Shown piece by piece: positions 44,694-53,665 of a DNA stretch of 64,000 bases. The position numbers and the translations under genes were made by a program. This stretch comes from JAFAGX01 sp035623255 (GTDB taxonomy: Bacteria > Acidobacteriota > Terriglobia > Terriglobales > Acidobacteriaceae), in the NCBI GenBank assembly GCA_035623255.1, contig DASPTU010000014.1, positions 42,790 to 106,789 of the forward strand, given 5' to 3'. Each line of letters opens with the position of its first letter. Within the stretch, counting starts at the first letter, position 1. The notes below the pieces were generated by a model. That model saw only the letters and a program-made list of their open reading frames with translations, had not been told where the DNA came from and did not search any database.

Positions 44694-47333
44694 ATGAAAA
44701 CCAGGACTAAGTCCCTGAACGCTTTTGTGTCTCATCTTATTGCGTCTTTTGTCTTCTTCTTCGCCACCATAATTCCTCTCCACGCCGCTGAGCCCGTTTC
44801 CCGGCCGCTGAATTCTGGATGGCAGTTCCACGCCATTGGAGATACAGATCGGCCCGGGATAAAAGATTGGCACCCGGCGCAAGTTCCCGGCGTGGTTCAT
44901 ACAGACTTGCTGCGCAACGGGCTCATTCCTGAGCCCTTCGATCGTGATAATGAATTCCGCCTGCAATGGATCGGTCTCACCGACTGGGAGTATCAGACAA
45001 CCTTTCAAGTAGACACCACCACGCTGACACATGCTCACGTCGATCTGGTATTCGAAGGACTGGACACATTTGCGGATGTCTACCTGAACAGTAAAGCAAT
45101 CCTTCACACCAACAATATGTTTCGTGAGTGGCGAGTCGCTGCCAAACCCTCGCTTGCAGCCGGTGACAATACTTTGCGAATTGTCTTTCACTCACCGGTG
45201 AAGTACATGCTTCCCTATGCCAAATCACTGCCTTATCTTTTGCCCTCAATCTCCACCCACAATTTCGGCAATGAAGAGAACATCGCGACCGCACCCTACA
45301 CTCGAAAGGCCCCGTATCAATATGGTTGGGACTGGGGACCGCGCTTTCTCACCGAAGGAATCTGGAAGCCGGTTCTGCTCGAAAGCTGGGATGCATTGCG
45401 CATTGACAATTTTCATGTCCATCAGCAGAAAATCACCGCGGAAGCAGCCACCTTGACAGCAGAACTCGCAATTGAGGCCAGCCAGGCCTCAACTGCAGTA
45501 ATTTCATACGCTCATAACGAATTACCCGGACGCGAAAGCAACGACGGATCGCAAACCGTGCAACTCGATCCCGGTATGAACCATGTGTCGTTCGCATTTC
45601 GCATTGCGTCTCCAAAGCGCTGGTATCCCGTCGGATACGGTGCGCAGGATCGATATCGCTTCTCCACATCGATTCGTATCGGCCGTGAAACCGCCGCGCG
45701 CGCAGAACTGACCACCGGATTGCGCTCCGTAGAATTGAGGCGGCAAGCCGATGAATGGGGCAAGAGCTTCGAGTTCGTGGTGAACGGAATTCCGGTGTTT
45801 GCCAAAGGTGCCGATGTCATTCCCTTTGACAGCTTCCCTAGCCGGGTTACGCGGGAGGTCCAGCGGAGCATTCTTCAAGCCGCTCGCGACGCGCACATGA
45901 ATATGGTCCGCGAGTGGGGCGGGGGTCATTACGAATCGGATGATTTCTTCGAAATCTGCGACGAGCTTGGCATTATGGTCTGGCAGGAGTTCATGTTCGG
46001 CGGAGACATGGTCCCGGGAGACGTTGAATTCCAGGAGAACGTCCGCCAGGAAGCTATCGATCAGATCACCCGCCTGCGCGACCATCCCAGCGTTGTCATC
46101 TGGTGCGGAAACAATGAAGTCGAAACCGGATGGCATCACTGGGAAGACCGCCAGGAATTCAAAGAATCTATTTCGCCCGAAACACGCGATCGTGTCTGGC
46201 AGGACTACATAATCATGTTCGCCGACATTCTCAAGAGTGCCGTGGCACAGTACGCCGATTCCACCCCGTACTGGCCCAGTTCTTCCAGCGCCAATTTCGA
46301 GGAGGTCCCCGACAATCAGCACAATGGCGACATGCACTACTGGGCGGTGTGGCACCAACAGGCGCCCGCGGAAGATTACACAAAACAATTCCCGCGCTTC
46401 ATGACCGAATTTGGCTTCCAATCCTTTCCGGAAATGCGCACCATTCGCACGTTTGCCAAGCCGGAGGATTTCGACATCCGTTCCACGGTCATGCAGGCCC
46501 ACCAGAAAAATAAAGGTGGCAATGAGCGCATTCTGACCTACATGCTGCGCGAGTACCGCGAGCCCAAAGATTTTCCTTCCTTCGTATATCTCAGCCAGGT
46601 ACAACAGGCAGAGATCATCAAGATCGGGGCCGAACATCTGCGCCGCCAGCGGCCACGCACCATGGGTTCGCTCTACTGGCAGTTGAACGACTGCTGGCCA
46701 GTAGCATCGTGGGCAAGCATCGATTATTACGGACGTTGGAAGGCTTTACATTTTTACGCTCGCCGCTTCTACGACGATGTTTTGGTCTCACCCTTTTTGC
46801 ACGACGACAAAGTCGATGTGTATGTCGTTTCGGACAAACTCCAGCCACTTTCCGCAACAATTCATGCTCGCTTGCTGGATTTTTCGGGAAAGGTCTTGCT
46901 CGAGCAAACAAAAGACGTAAGCGTCCCCGCACAGTCGAGCGCCATTTACCTCAGCCTGGCAAAAACCGATCTATCAGCAAAGGCCGATCCGCGCCAGAGC
47001 TTCCTGGTTTTCGATCTGGAAATGGCCGGAAAGAGACTGTCTCGAAATCTAATTTTCTTTGACGCAATGCACAATGTGGAACTACCTTCGCCCAGGATTG
47101 AAAGCAGCCTCAGCGACAGCGGTCAAGGTTACAGTCTGAAGTTGCAGTCTGAGAAGCTCGCGCGCAACGTTGCCATATCATTTGGGGATGTTGACGTTCA
47201 AATCTCAGACAACTATTTCGACCTTCTTCCGGGAGAACCGCTCATAATTGATTTGAAGTCTTCTGCGACGCTCGAACAGCTTAGAAACGCGCTGAAAGTC
47301 ATGTCTCTTACTGACGCATTTTCCACGAATTGA
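44694..47333 (+). CDS. GH2 beta-mannosidase, exported
   Basis: This encodes an 879-residue protein. It has a signal peptide (residues about 10-30, AFVSHLIASFVFFFATIIPL). The GH2 sugar-binding domain reads SGWQFHAIGDTD, with VHTDLLRNGLIPEPFDRDNEF-type beta-mannosidase sequence near 65-87 (seen as VPGVVHTDLLRNGLIP). The catalytic barrel has NMVREWGGGHYESDDFFEICD near 402-422, the acid/base Glu in VIWCGNNEVETGW near 468-480, and the nucleophile Glu in FMTEFGFQSFPEM near 567-579. These together mark exo-beta-mannosidase. GGGGA precedes the ATG. It probably trims mannose from oligomannosides in the periplasm, feeding the porter upstream. Confidence 0.93.
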   Translation: MKTRTKSLNAFVSHLIASFVFFFATIIPLHAAEPVSRPLNSGWQFHAIGDTDRPGIKDWHPAQVPGVVHTDLLRNGLIPEPFDRDNEFRLQWIGLTDWEYQTTFQVDTTTLTHAHVDLVFEGLDTFADVYLNSKAILHTNNMFREWRVAAKPSLAAGDNTLRIVFHSPVKYMLPYAKSLPYLLPSISTHNFGNEENIATAPYTRKAPYQYGWDWGPRFLTEGIWKPVLLESWDALRIDNFHVHQQKITAEAATLTAELAIEASQASTAVISYAHNELPGRESNDGSQTVQLDPGMNHVSFAFRIASPKRWYPVGYGAQDRYRFSTSIRIGRETAARAELTTGLRSVELRRQADEWGKSFEFVVNGIPVFAKGADVIPFDSFPSRVTREVQRSILQAARDAHMNMVREWGGGHYESDDFFEICDELGIMVWQEFMFGGDMVPGDVEFQENVRQEAIDQITRLRDHPSVVIWCGNNEVETGWHHWEDRQEFKESISPETRDRVWQDYIIMFADILKSAVAQYADSTPYWPSSSSANFEEVPDNQHNGDMHYWAVWHQQAPAEDYTKQFPRFMTEFGFQSFPEMRTIRTFAKPEDFDIRSTVMQAHQKNKGGNERILTYMLREYREPKDFPSFVYLSQVQQAEIIKIGAEHLRRQRPRTMGSLYWQLNDCWPVASWASIDYYGRWKALHFYARRFYDDVLVSPFLHDDKVDVYVVSDKLQPLSATIHARLLDFSGKVLLEQTKDVSVPAQSSAIYLSLAKTDLSAKADPRQSFLVFDLEMAGKRLSRNLIFFDAMHNVELPSPRIESSLSDSGQGYSLKLQSEKLARNVAISFGDVDVQISDNYFDLLPGEPLIIDLKSSATLEQLRNALKVMSLTDAFSTN

Positions 47334-47338
47334 TCGCA

Positions 47339-48124
47339 TCACACGGGGTGCAGTTCGACCGCCATCCAGATGCAATCCGTGTCTGCGTAGTAGCGGTGCC
47401 AGGGGTACTTGAAGCTGCGGTCATTTGCAACGCTGAAGAATGGGTCATGAGTAAAGCCCGGCGGCATCAGGACGTCTTCATAGAGTGTTTCTGCATTGTT
47501 TTCCCGAAATTTTTGCATGCGACCCGTCCCCAATACCTGTGTGTGTACTTCCAGAAACTGGTGCCCCGTATGGATTCCGCAGTCAGTCTCCTCCGGTGTG
47601 TACCAGAGGTTCAGCTTGAGGCGATATCGCCGAGGCGATGTCGAACCTGAAGCTTCATGGGTAAATGCGCTCAGAGGATCCAGTTGCACCTCCCCGACCT
47701 CATCCTGCGACGAGATATAAAGAGGAGTCTTCCGGGGAAACTGCGGATTCCTTTGACCGTACCATTCCCAAGCCAGGGCGAGCCCTCCGAGGTTGGTTCG
47801 CTGACGAATGTGAAGCAGGGCAGCCCTTTCGCCGCTCGCAATCCTGCAATGCCGCAGCATGGTGGATTTCCACGCAGGAATCGTTGCCTCGTCTCCTCCC
47901 GCCTGGTAGCGCAAGGCAGTTGTAGACAGGTTCACCACGATTGCATCCTCGACCGCCATATCGCGAAAGTTGGTTATCAGCAGACTTTCAATCCAATCAT
48001 TCGAAAACGACAGAGGACGCCGCTGATTGGGTTCGGGCATCGGACTCTCGGCGAACACCCTCGGAGCTAACCCGGCGGCCACCAGCAACCGGCTGGAATG
48101 TGACAAAAACCTACGTCGATTCAT
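47339..48124 (-). CDS. Tat-exported cupin-like protein
   Basis: This encodes a 261-residue protein with a twin-arginine-like start, MNRRRFLSHSSRLLVAAGLA. I do not recognise a named family. The second half has cupin-like sequence: GHQFLEVHTQVLGTGRMQKF near 180-199, MPPGFTHDPFF near 214-224, and YPWHRYYADTDCIWMAVELH near the C-terminus. Those strands resemble small sugar-isomerase or sugar-binding cupins. It converges on the beta-mannosidase gene with five bases between stops. A role with mannosides is possible from context only. Confidence 0.6.
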   Translation of the reverse strand: MNRRRFLSHSSRLLVAAGLAPRVFAESPMPEPNQRRPLSFSNDWIESLLITNFRDMAVEDAIVVNLSTTALRYQAGGDEATIPAWKSTMLRHCRIASGERAALLHIRQRTNLGGLALAWEWYGQRNPQFPRKTPLYISSQDEVGEVQLDPLSAFTHEASGSTSPRRYRLKLNLWYTPEETDCGIHTGHQFLEVHTQVLGTGRMQKFRENNAETLYEDVLMPPGFTHDPFFSVANDRSFKYPWHRYYADTDCIWMAVELHPV

Positions 48125-48375
48125 GGTTAGCGCTTCTGTAGGCCAGCGGATTATACAACCACGCCGCTAAGTATTTTGATTGCGCGTCAGTTTCATATCG
48201 TACGCAGGCATTCGGAGCCGTATGGCGTCATCCCGAACGCAGCCGTTTTTCAGGCGGAGCGAGGGATCTCGCGTGCATTGCCACAGAATTTGTGCTTCCA
48301 CGCGAGATTCCGCGCCCCGTTGGTTTATGGGAGTAAAATGTGCGGCACAGAAAAGTGCGACCGAGGAGGTTGGCT
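48125..48375. other. Intergenic region with repeat copy 2
   Basis: This has 251 bases and no supported gene. It contains GTCATCCCGA at 48227-48236 and GAGGGATCTCGCG at 48261-48273, the same words as the repeats at 35409 and 51622. The ThDP-enzyme frame extends upstream to 48340, but GAGGAGG before ATG 48376 fixes the start. Confidence 0.55.
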
Positions 48376-50238
48376 ATGCAGCTAACAGTTGGACAAATCA
48401 TCGGCAAAGCGCTCAAAGCCTACGGTGTTCCATATGTCACCGGCCTGCCCGGTCACGGCAATTGGAGCCTGATCGACGCCTTCAACGATCCAGTCTCAAA
48501 GCTGCGCTTCGTTCAGGTGATGCATGAGCAGAGTGCCGTCCATATCGCTGACGCGCACTATCGTGTTACGGGCCAGCCTATCGCCGCTTGCACCTCCATC
48601 GGTCCAGGGGCGACCAACACGGTTATCGGGCTGGCAACCGCGCATTGCGATTCGACTGCGCTGCTGCTCATCACCGGAAGCGCCGCCACTCACATGCGGG
48701 GCCATGGCGTGATGCAGGAACTGGACCGCTTCGCCTCGCCTGATTTTCCGCACATCGTGGCCGCGGTCACTAAGCGCAGCTTCGACGTGATCCGCGCCGA
48801 TGAAGTCCCATTCGTTTTGCATCGGGCCTGGAACGCCATGCTGACCGGGCGCCCAGGGCCGGTGCATATGGAATTGCCACTGGATGTCCAGGTGGAAACG
48901 ACTGATGTCGACGTTGCCGACATCGATAAACGTCTACCGATCGGTCAACCTCGCGCCGATGCTCGTGCGATCGAAGCCGCAATCAAACTACTTCTCGCTG
49001 CCAAACGACCGTGCATTGTGGTTGGCGGCGGAGCGATCAGTTCCAATGCAACTCCGGAATTGACCACTCTCGTCGAGAAGCTCGGAATCCCTGTGGTCTT
49101 CACCTGGAACGGCAAAGGCGCAATTGCTGAGGACCACCCGATGTGCGCCGGCACGGCAGGCTGGCCGGGATCGGTGCCCGGCAACAAAACCGCTGCCCAG
49201 GCAGACGTGCTGATGTCGCTCGGTTGCCGCTTCACCGATTGGTCAGCATCGTCTTATCGCAAAGGTGTCACCTTCTCAATCCCTGATTCCAGGCTTATTC
49301 AGGTGGACATCGATCCCCGCGAAATCGGAAAAAATTATCCCGCCGACGTCGGCATTGCGGCGGATTGCAAGCTCGTATTGGCCGACGTCCTCGCTGGCAT
49401 CTCCGACGAGCAGGCTCGCAAAGCGCGCGATGCTAGAGCGTCCTATCTCAGCGATCTTCAGGCTCTGAAAAGAGATTGGGAAGAGCGGCTCGAACGTCGC
49501 CGTTCTTACGATGGTATGCCGACGACCATGCTGCGTACATTGCGCGAGCTGCGCAAGGTCCTGCCGCGACATGCGATCGTCACTGTGGGGTCAGGCCATC
49601 CCCAGAGTACAACCAAGCAGGCTTTTCCGGTTTACGAGCCTCGCACGCACATCACCTCCGGTTCGTTTTCCTCCATGGGTTTTGCTCTTCCCGCTGCTAT
49701 CGGCGCAAAGCTCGCAAAACCAGACGTGCCGGTCGTGTGCATCATCGGCGACGGCGACTTCATGATGTCCGTTCAGGAGCTTGCGGTCTGCGCGATGTAT
49801 GACATCCCAGTCGTTTTCCTGGTGCTGAACAACTCGGGTTATATCTCAATACGCGACGGCCAGAACCACCTCATGGGCCGGCAAATTGGATCGGAATTTG
49901 CCCACCACAATGCGAAGGGGCAACCTTATTCCGTTGACTTTGCAGCACTCGCCGAGTCTTTCGGCTTTGAAGACGCAGCCAAAGTACAAGCAGCGGAAGA
50001 AATTGGTCCTGCTATCAAGCGCGCACTCGACTCACATGCGCCGGCCTTGGTCGAGGTTCCGATCACCAGAGACGTTTCCATTGCCGCGGCCGAGGTCGTC
50101 GGTTGGTGGGACTTCCCCGTCCTGCCCACCGCATCGCCCGCCGTCAAAGCCGATTACAAGGCAGGCTATGCAGCCGAACAGCATCTTGGGGCCACCAACG
50201 ATGTCGAACTCCGTGAGCCTGTTTCGGCCACCGGTTAA
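48376..50238 (+). CDS. ThDP-dependent enzyme, acetolactate-synthase-like
   Basis: This encodes a 620-residue cytoplasmic enzyme of the pyruvate-oxidase/acetohydroxyacid-synthase fold. The N-terminal domain has the activating Glu in QVMHEQSAVHIADAHYR near 49-65. The middle domain has HMELPLDVQVETTDVD, and the ThDP site is IIGDGDFMMSVQELAVCAMY near 456-475 with NNSGY about 26 residues on. There is no regulatory-subunit gene nearby, so it is probably catabolic, not IlvB. It precedes a histidinol-dehydrogenase-like gene by 39 bp and is probably in the same operon. The substrate is likely a 2-keto acid or an aldehyde acceptor. Confidence 0.85.
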   Translation: MQLTVGQIIGKALKAYGVPYVTGLPGHGNWSLIDAFNDPVSKLRFVQVMHEQSAVHIADAHYRVTGQPIAACTSIGPGATNTVIGLATAHCDSTALLLITGSAATHMRGHGVMQELDRFASPDFPHIVAAVTKRSFDVIRADEVPFVLHRAWNAMLTGRPGPVHMELPLDVQVETTDVDVADIDKRLPIGQPRADARAIEAAIKLLLAAKRPCIVVGGGAISSNATPELTTLVEKLGIPVVFTWNGKGAIAEDHPMCAGTAGWPGSVPGNKTAAQADVLMSLGCRFTDWSASSYRKGVTFSIPDSRLIQVDIDPREIGKNYPADVGIAADCKLVLADVLAGISDEQARKARDARASYLSDLQALKRDWEERLERRRSYDGMPTTMLRTLRELRKVLPRHAIVTVGSGHPQSTTKQAFPVYEPRTHITSGSFSSMGFALPAAIGAKLAKPDVPVVCIIGDGDFMMSVQELAVCAMYDIPVVFLVLNNSGYISIRDGQNHLMGRQIGSEFAHHNAKGQPYSVDFAALAESFGFEDAAKVQAAEEIGPAIKRALDSHAPALVEVPITRDVSIAAAEVVGWWDFPVLPTASPAVKADYKAGYAAEQHLGATNDVELREPVSATG

Positions 50239-50277
50239 CAATTAACGGACGGTTCAAAGCTTAAAAAGGAGGGCACA

Positions 50278-51585
50278 ATGGCACGCCACCTCAAAACTGG
50301 CCGCACGCCCGAGCAGACTTCTGCGGACGCGAAGAAAGTACGCGAGATCGTCACCGGAATTCTCGAGGACATCGAGGCTCGCGGTGAGAGCGCATTGCGC
50401 GAAATCTCGGACAAGTTCGACAAATGGAACCCACCCGCCTTCCGCATGTCTGAGCAGCAGATCGAGGCTTGTTTATCTGAGCTCTCGAATCAGAACATCG
50501 AAGACGTCAAATTTGCCCAGGAGCAGGTGCGTAACTTTGCCAGGGCACAACGCGCTGCGCTTAAAGATATTGAAATCGAGACCTTGCCCGGCGTTGTTCT
50601 CGGGCACAAAAACATCCCGGTGGAGTCCGTCGGTTGCTACGTTCCCGGTGGCAAGTATCCGCTAGTGGCCTCCGCCCACATGAGTGTAGTAACGGCAAAG
50701 GTCGCAGGCGTACCGCGCGTGATTGCCGCGTCGCCTCCGTACCATGGCAAGCCGAGCGCAGCGGTGGTGGCTGCGATGTACCTGGGTGGAGCGGATGAGA
50801 TCTACTGCATGGGCGGTGTTCAAGCTATCGCCGCCATGGCGCTCGGAACAAAAAGTATTCAGCCGGTTTCCATGATCGTTGGTCCCGGCAATGCTTTTGT
50901 GGCTGAGGCAAAGCGCCAGCTGTTTGGGCGCGTCGGCATTGATCTGATTGCCGGCCCCACCGAGACGCTGGTCATCGCGGATGACAGCGTCGATGCCGAG
51001 ATGTGCGCTACCGACCTGCTCGGCCAGGCTGAACACGGAACCAACACACCGGCGATACTGCTGACCACCTCAGAGAAGCTGGCCCGCGAAACCGTGGCCG
51101 AAGTAGAGCGCCTGCTCTCCATCCTGCCGACAGCTGATCTAGCCTCTGTTTCCTGGCGCGATTTTGGAGAAGTGATCGTTTGCGACTCTGAGGAAGAGAT
51201 GGTGCGGGAGGCTGACCGTATCGTTTCCGAGCATGTCCAGGTCATGACTCGCGATCCAGACTACTTCCTCAAAAACATGAAGAACTACGGCGCACTGTTT
51301 CTCGGTCCACGCACGAACGTGGCTTACGGCGACAAGGTGATCGGCACGAACCATACCTTGCCAACCGGCAAGGCAGCGCGCTATACCGGTGGCCTGTGGG
51401 TCGGCAAGTTCATCAAGACCTGCACGTATCAGAAAGTACTCACGGATGAAGCATCAACCATGATTGGAGAATATTGCTCGCGTCTGTGTGTGCTTGAAGG
51501 TTTCCTCGCCCACGCTGAACAAGCCAACATCAGAGTACGGCGCTATGGACACCGCAACGTCGCTTACACAGGAGCGGCAGATTAG
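50278..51585 (+). CDS. Histidinol-dehydrogenase-like (HpsN-type) dehydrogenase
   Basis: This encodes a 435-residue NAD- and zinc-dependent dehydrogenase. HisD-family motifs are VGCYVPGGKYPLVASAHMSV near 119-138, MGGVQAIAAMALGTKSIQPV near 178-197, VGPGNAFVAEAKRQLFGRVG near 201-220, and DLIAGPTETLVIADD with the zinc residues in LLGQAEHGTNTP. The C-terminal SYTGG-like RYTGGLWVGKFIK is closer to the sulfopropanediol dehydrogenase group (HpsN) than to biosynthetic HisD, and no his genes are present. It probably oxidises a hydroxyl in a small polyol or sugar acid to the carboxylate in two NAD steps. GGAGGG precedes the ATG. Confidence 0.87.
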   Translation: MARHLKTGRTPEQTSADAKKVREIVTGILEDIEARGESALREISDKFDKWNPPAFRMSEQQIEACLSELSNQNIEDVKFAQEQVRNFARAQRAALKDIEIETLPGVVLGHKNIPVESVGCYVPGGKYPLVASAHMSVVTAKVAGVPRVIAASPPYHGKPSAAVVAAMYLGGADEIYCMGGVQAIAAMALGTKSIQPVSMIVGPGNAFVAEAKRQLFGRVGIDLIAGPTETLVIADDSVDAEMCATDLLGQAEHGTNTPAILLTTSEKLARETVAEVERLLSILPTADLASVSWRDFGEVIVCDSEEEMVREADRIVSEHVQVMTRDPDYFLKNMKNYGALFLGPRTNVAYGDKVIGTNHTLPTGKAARYTGGLWVGKFIKTCTYQKVLTDEASTMIGEYCSRLCVLEGFLAHAEQANIRVRRYGHRNVAYTGAAD

Positions 51586-51604
51586 AGCGAGAACTTACTC
51601 GCTC
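51585..51604 (+). terminator. Hairpin after the HpsN-like gene
   Basis: GAGCGAG (51585-51591) and CTCGCTC (51598-51604) form a 7-bp stem with loop AACTTA, starting on the last base of the stop codon. There is no T-run, so it may only stabilise the 3' end. Confidence 0.4.
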
Positions 51605-51621
51605 ACCCACGTCATCGCCAG

Positions 51622-51667
51622 GTCATCCCGAAACTCGGCGCTCTTCGGCCGAGTGAGGGATCTCGCG
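51622..51667. repeat. Dispersed palindromic repeat, copy 3
   Basis: GTCATCCCGA at 51622-51631 is followed by ACTCGGC...GCCGAGT (a 7-bp stem) and GAGGGATCTCGCG at 51655-51667. This copy has the same order of words as the copy at 48227. It lies in the gap between two convergent genes. Confidence 0.6.
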
Positions 51668-51773
51668 CGCAGCTACATCGAATTCAAGCACGCCCTACGC
51701 CAGATCGCTCGGCCTGGAAAATGGGCAGGCTCTCGGATGACCGTAGTCGTGGGCGAGTAGATTTGTTGAGACG

Positions 51774-52319
51774 CTAACTGCCGATTTCAGGCATCCGCCG
51801 GATTCTGGGATCACGGAAAACGTCTGCCTCGTCTGTGCTCCGGGTCGAGAACTCGGAGACAACCGCACCTTTCGGCCCCGCCTGAAACCAATGTGGAGTA
51901 TCAGGAGGTAAGGTGTACTGATGACCGGGTTCCAGGTAAATCTCGTGCCACACGGTGTAATAAGCCTCGGAGCCAACCGGGGGACGGCAGCGCGGAGAAC
52001 GCGCCGCCTCTCCGGGAACATACAGTGAAACACTACCCCATCTACAACGGAACGTCTCTTCTTTCCCAGGGTTTTCCCCAACCGTGGGGTGCCAGTGCTC
52101 CGGGCAAGTTTGCCCCGGGAACATCATTAACTCCTTGGCGCAGACTCTTTCCGTATTGACGTACGTCAAAATCTGCAATCCAGTTTTTTCCAGGTCACCA
52201 AGACCGAAATCGGCTACTTCTAATCGCTGATACTCGTCACATGTAATAAAGATGCCGGCTTTTTTGAGCAATTCCGCAGAGCCTTGCACCGCTTGTTCGT
52301 ACTGCTTTGTGCTGATCAT
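51774..52319 (-). CDS. D-lyxose/D-mannose-type sugar isomerase
   Basis: This encodes a 181-residue cupin enzyme of the D-lyxose ketol-isomerase family, which interconverts D-lyxose and D-xylulose and often D-mannose and D-fructose. Metal ligands are visible: CPEHWHPTVGENPGKEETFR near 70-89 gives His-x-His and Glu, and PPDTPHWFQAG near 137-147 gives the last His. Length fits the family. The ATG overlaps the stop of the upstream PfkB kinase gene (ATGA, 52316-52319), so both are made together. Converting mannose to fructose and phosphorylating it would link to the beta-mannosidase; lyxose use is the alternative. Confidence 0.87.
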   Translation of the reverse strand: MISTKQYEQAVQGSAELLKKAGIFITCDEYQRLEVADFGLGDLEKTGLQILTYVNTERVCAKELMMFPGQTCPEHWHPTVGENPGKEETFRCRWGSVSLYVPGEAARSPRCRPPVGSEAYYTVWHEIYLEPGHQYTLPPDTPHWFQAGPKGAVVSEFSTRSTDEADVFRDPRIRRMPEIGS

Positions 52320-53497
52320 CTCCGGCTCCGATCATTGCTTCCGGCAAAAACTCCCGGAGCGATGGCAGCCCAGTTTTCTCCCGCTGGGCAAGATTCCTGT
52401 TCCCATCCTTCTCGCATCCGGCGCTCCACCACATCGAAAGGCAAAATACCGCTGATCGAATCCGCGGCCTCGACGTTGCAGGCACCCACCGCGCACGCAA
52501 GGCGGCATACCAGTTCCGCCGGAAAACGGCGAAGGATCCCATACAGAAAACCGGCTACGGTGGCGTCCCCCGCGCCCGTAGTCCCTACGACCTTGACCTT
52601 GAACACCGGCGTCCATAGCTCCCGGTCGGCCCAGTTTTCGGATGGTAATCTGCGCTCTTGACTCAAGCGGGCACGATCGCTGGTTCGAACATAAAGTCCA
52701 CGGTTCCCCAGTTTGATGGCCACCACGGCAGCACCCATTTTACAGGCACTTTCGCCTAGCCGCCGCAGATTTGCCGGGTCTAGGCGAGCAGTCGCGCGCG
52801 GGCCTTCATTAGTGACATCGCACGAATTTTCAGGTTCGAGCATGCAGGCCAGTTCTTCATACGAGGGAAGGAACACATCAACATAGGGAAGGACTCTGGC
52901 CGCGATGGCCCGCCAGTTGGCGTGCCCTGCCGGAGATTGGGGATCGGGATAAGCCATATCCAGCGATGTGAGCAATCCTTTTTGTTTAGCTCGGCGAAAG
53001 ATGTCTTCTAGTTCTCGGCCGTCGTTCTCGAACATGCTGCGCATCAGGGGTGGATAACCGAAATGAAAAATTTGCGCACGTCGTGACACTGCTGATTCGA
53101 CATCATCAGCCGTGAACGAATCGTTTGCGCCCGGGAAGTGAAGGATCATGCGATCGCCGCCCTGCGGACTGATAATGATGCTGTAAGAAGTGTTCTCCCG
53201 CGACGATCTCGTCAATCCCTCCCCAGCCTCTCCGAATTTCTGCAGTTCGAGTCGCAGCAGATCGCCGATCGCATCGGCGCCAATTTTGCCGGCCAAGTGA
53301 ACGGCTGTGCCTAGCTTTTTTAGGGCGAGACCCGTATTGGATACACAACCACCAAGGCTCACCACAGGCGCTCCGATTTGTTCTACTGTCCCGGGCCGGA
53401 AGCTGAACTCGGACGCGTGCATCTGCGGAATGATGTCAAGGCAGATGTGGCCTGCGACAATGACCTCCGGTCGACTTGGGGGCCCATTCCCCAGCAT
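52316..53497 (-). CDS. PfkB-family sugar kinase
   Basis: This encodes a 393-residue ribokinase-like kinase. From ATG 53497 it begins MLGNGPPSRPEVIVAGHICL. The first motif is SLGGCVSNTGLALKKLG near 48-64 (the GG pair and Asn), and the catalytic motif is VVGTTGAGDATVAGFLYGIL near 309-328 with the base Asp. It is longer than ribokinase (about 310) because of loops around 215-240 and a C-terminal tail. It is the first gene of a two-gene unit with the lyxose/mannose isomerase, which suggests a ketose such as D-xylulose or D-fructose as substrate. Confidence 0.87.
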   Translation of the reverse strand: MLGNGPPSRPEVIVAGHICLDIIPQMHASEFSFRPGTVEQIGAPVVSLGGCVSNTGLALKKLGTAVHLAGKIGADAIGDLLRLELQKFGEAGEGLTRSSRENTSYSIIISPQGGDRMILHFPGANDSFTADDVESAVSRRAQIFHFGYPPLMRSMFENDGRELEDIFRRAKQKGLLTSLDMAYPDPQSPAGHANWRAIAARVLPYVDVFLPSYEELACMLEPENSCDVTNEGPRATARLDPANLRRLGESACKMGAAVVAIKLGNRGLYVRTSDRARLSQERRLPSENWADRELWTPVFKVKVVGTTGAGDATVAGFLYGILRRFPAELVCRLACAVGACNVEAADSISGILPFDVVERRMREGWEQESCPAGENWAAIAPGVFAGSNDRSRR

Positions 53498-53665
53498 CAA
53501 TCCTCTTCTGATTTAGATACCTAGGCGCAGAAGTTGTCTTGCTTGCCACGCGGTCACTATTTCCCTATTTCGATCGCCGATCTGGCTCGCTCTTCATTTT
53601 AATCACCTGGTTGCGATTAGCGCGGCTAGAATACCTCCGGGCATTGGGTGTCGTGGAGCAAGCCG

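Noticed and set aside
45522..46637. Long antisense frame inside the beta-mannosidase gene
   Set aside because: It is complementary to catalytic-domain codons and has no independent ribosome site or domain pattern.
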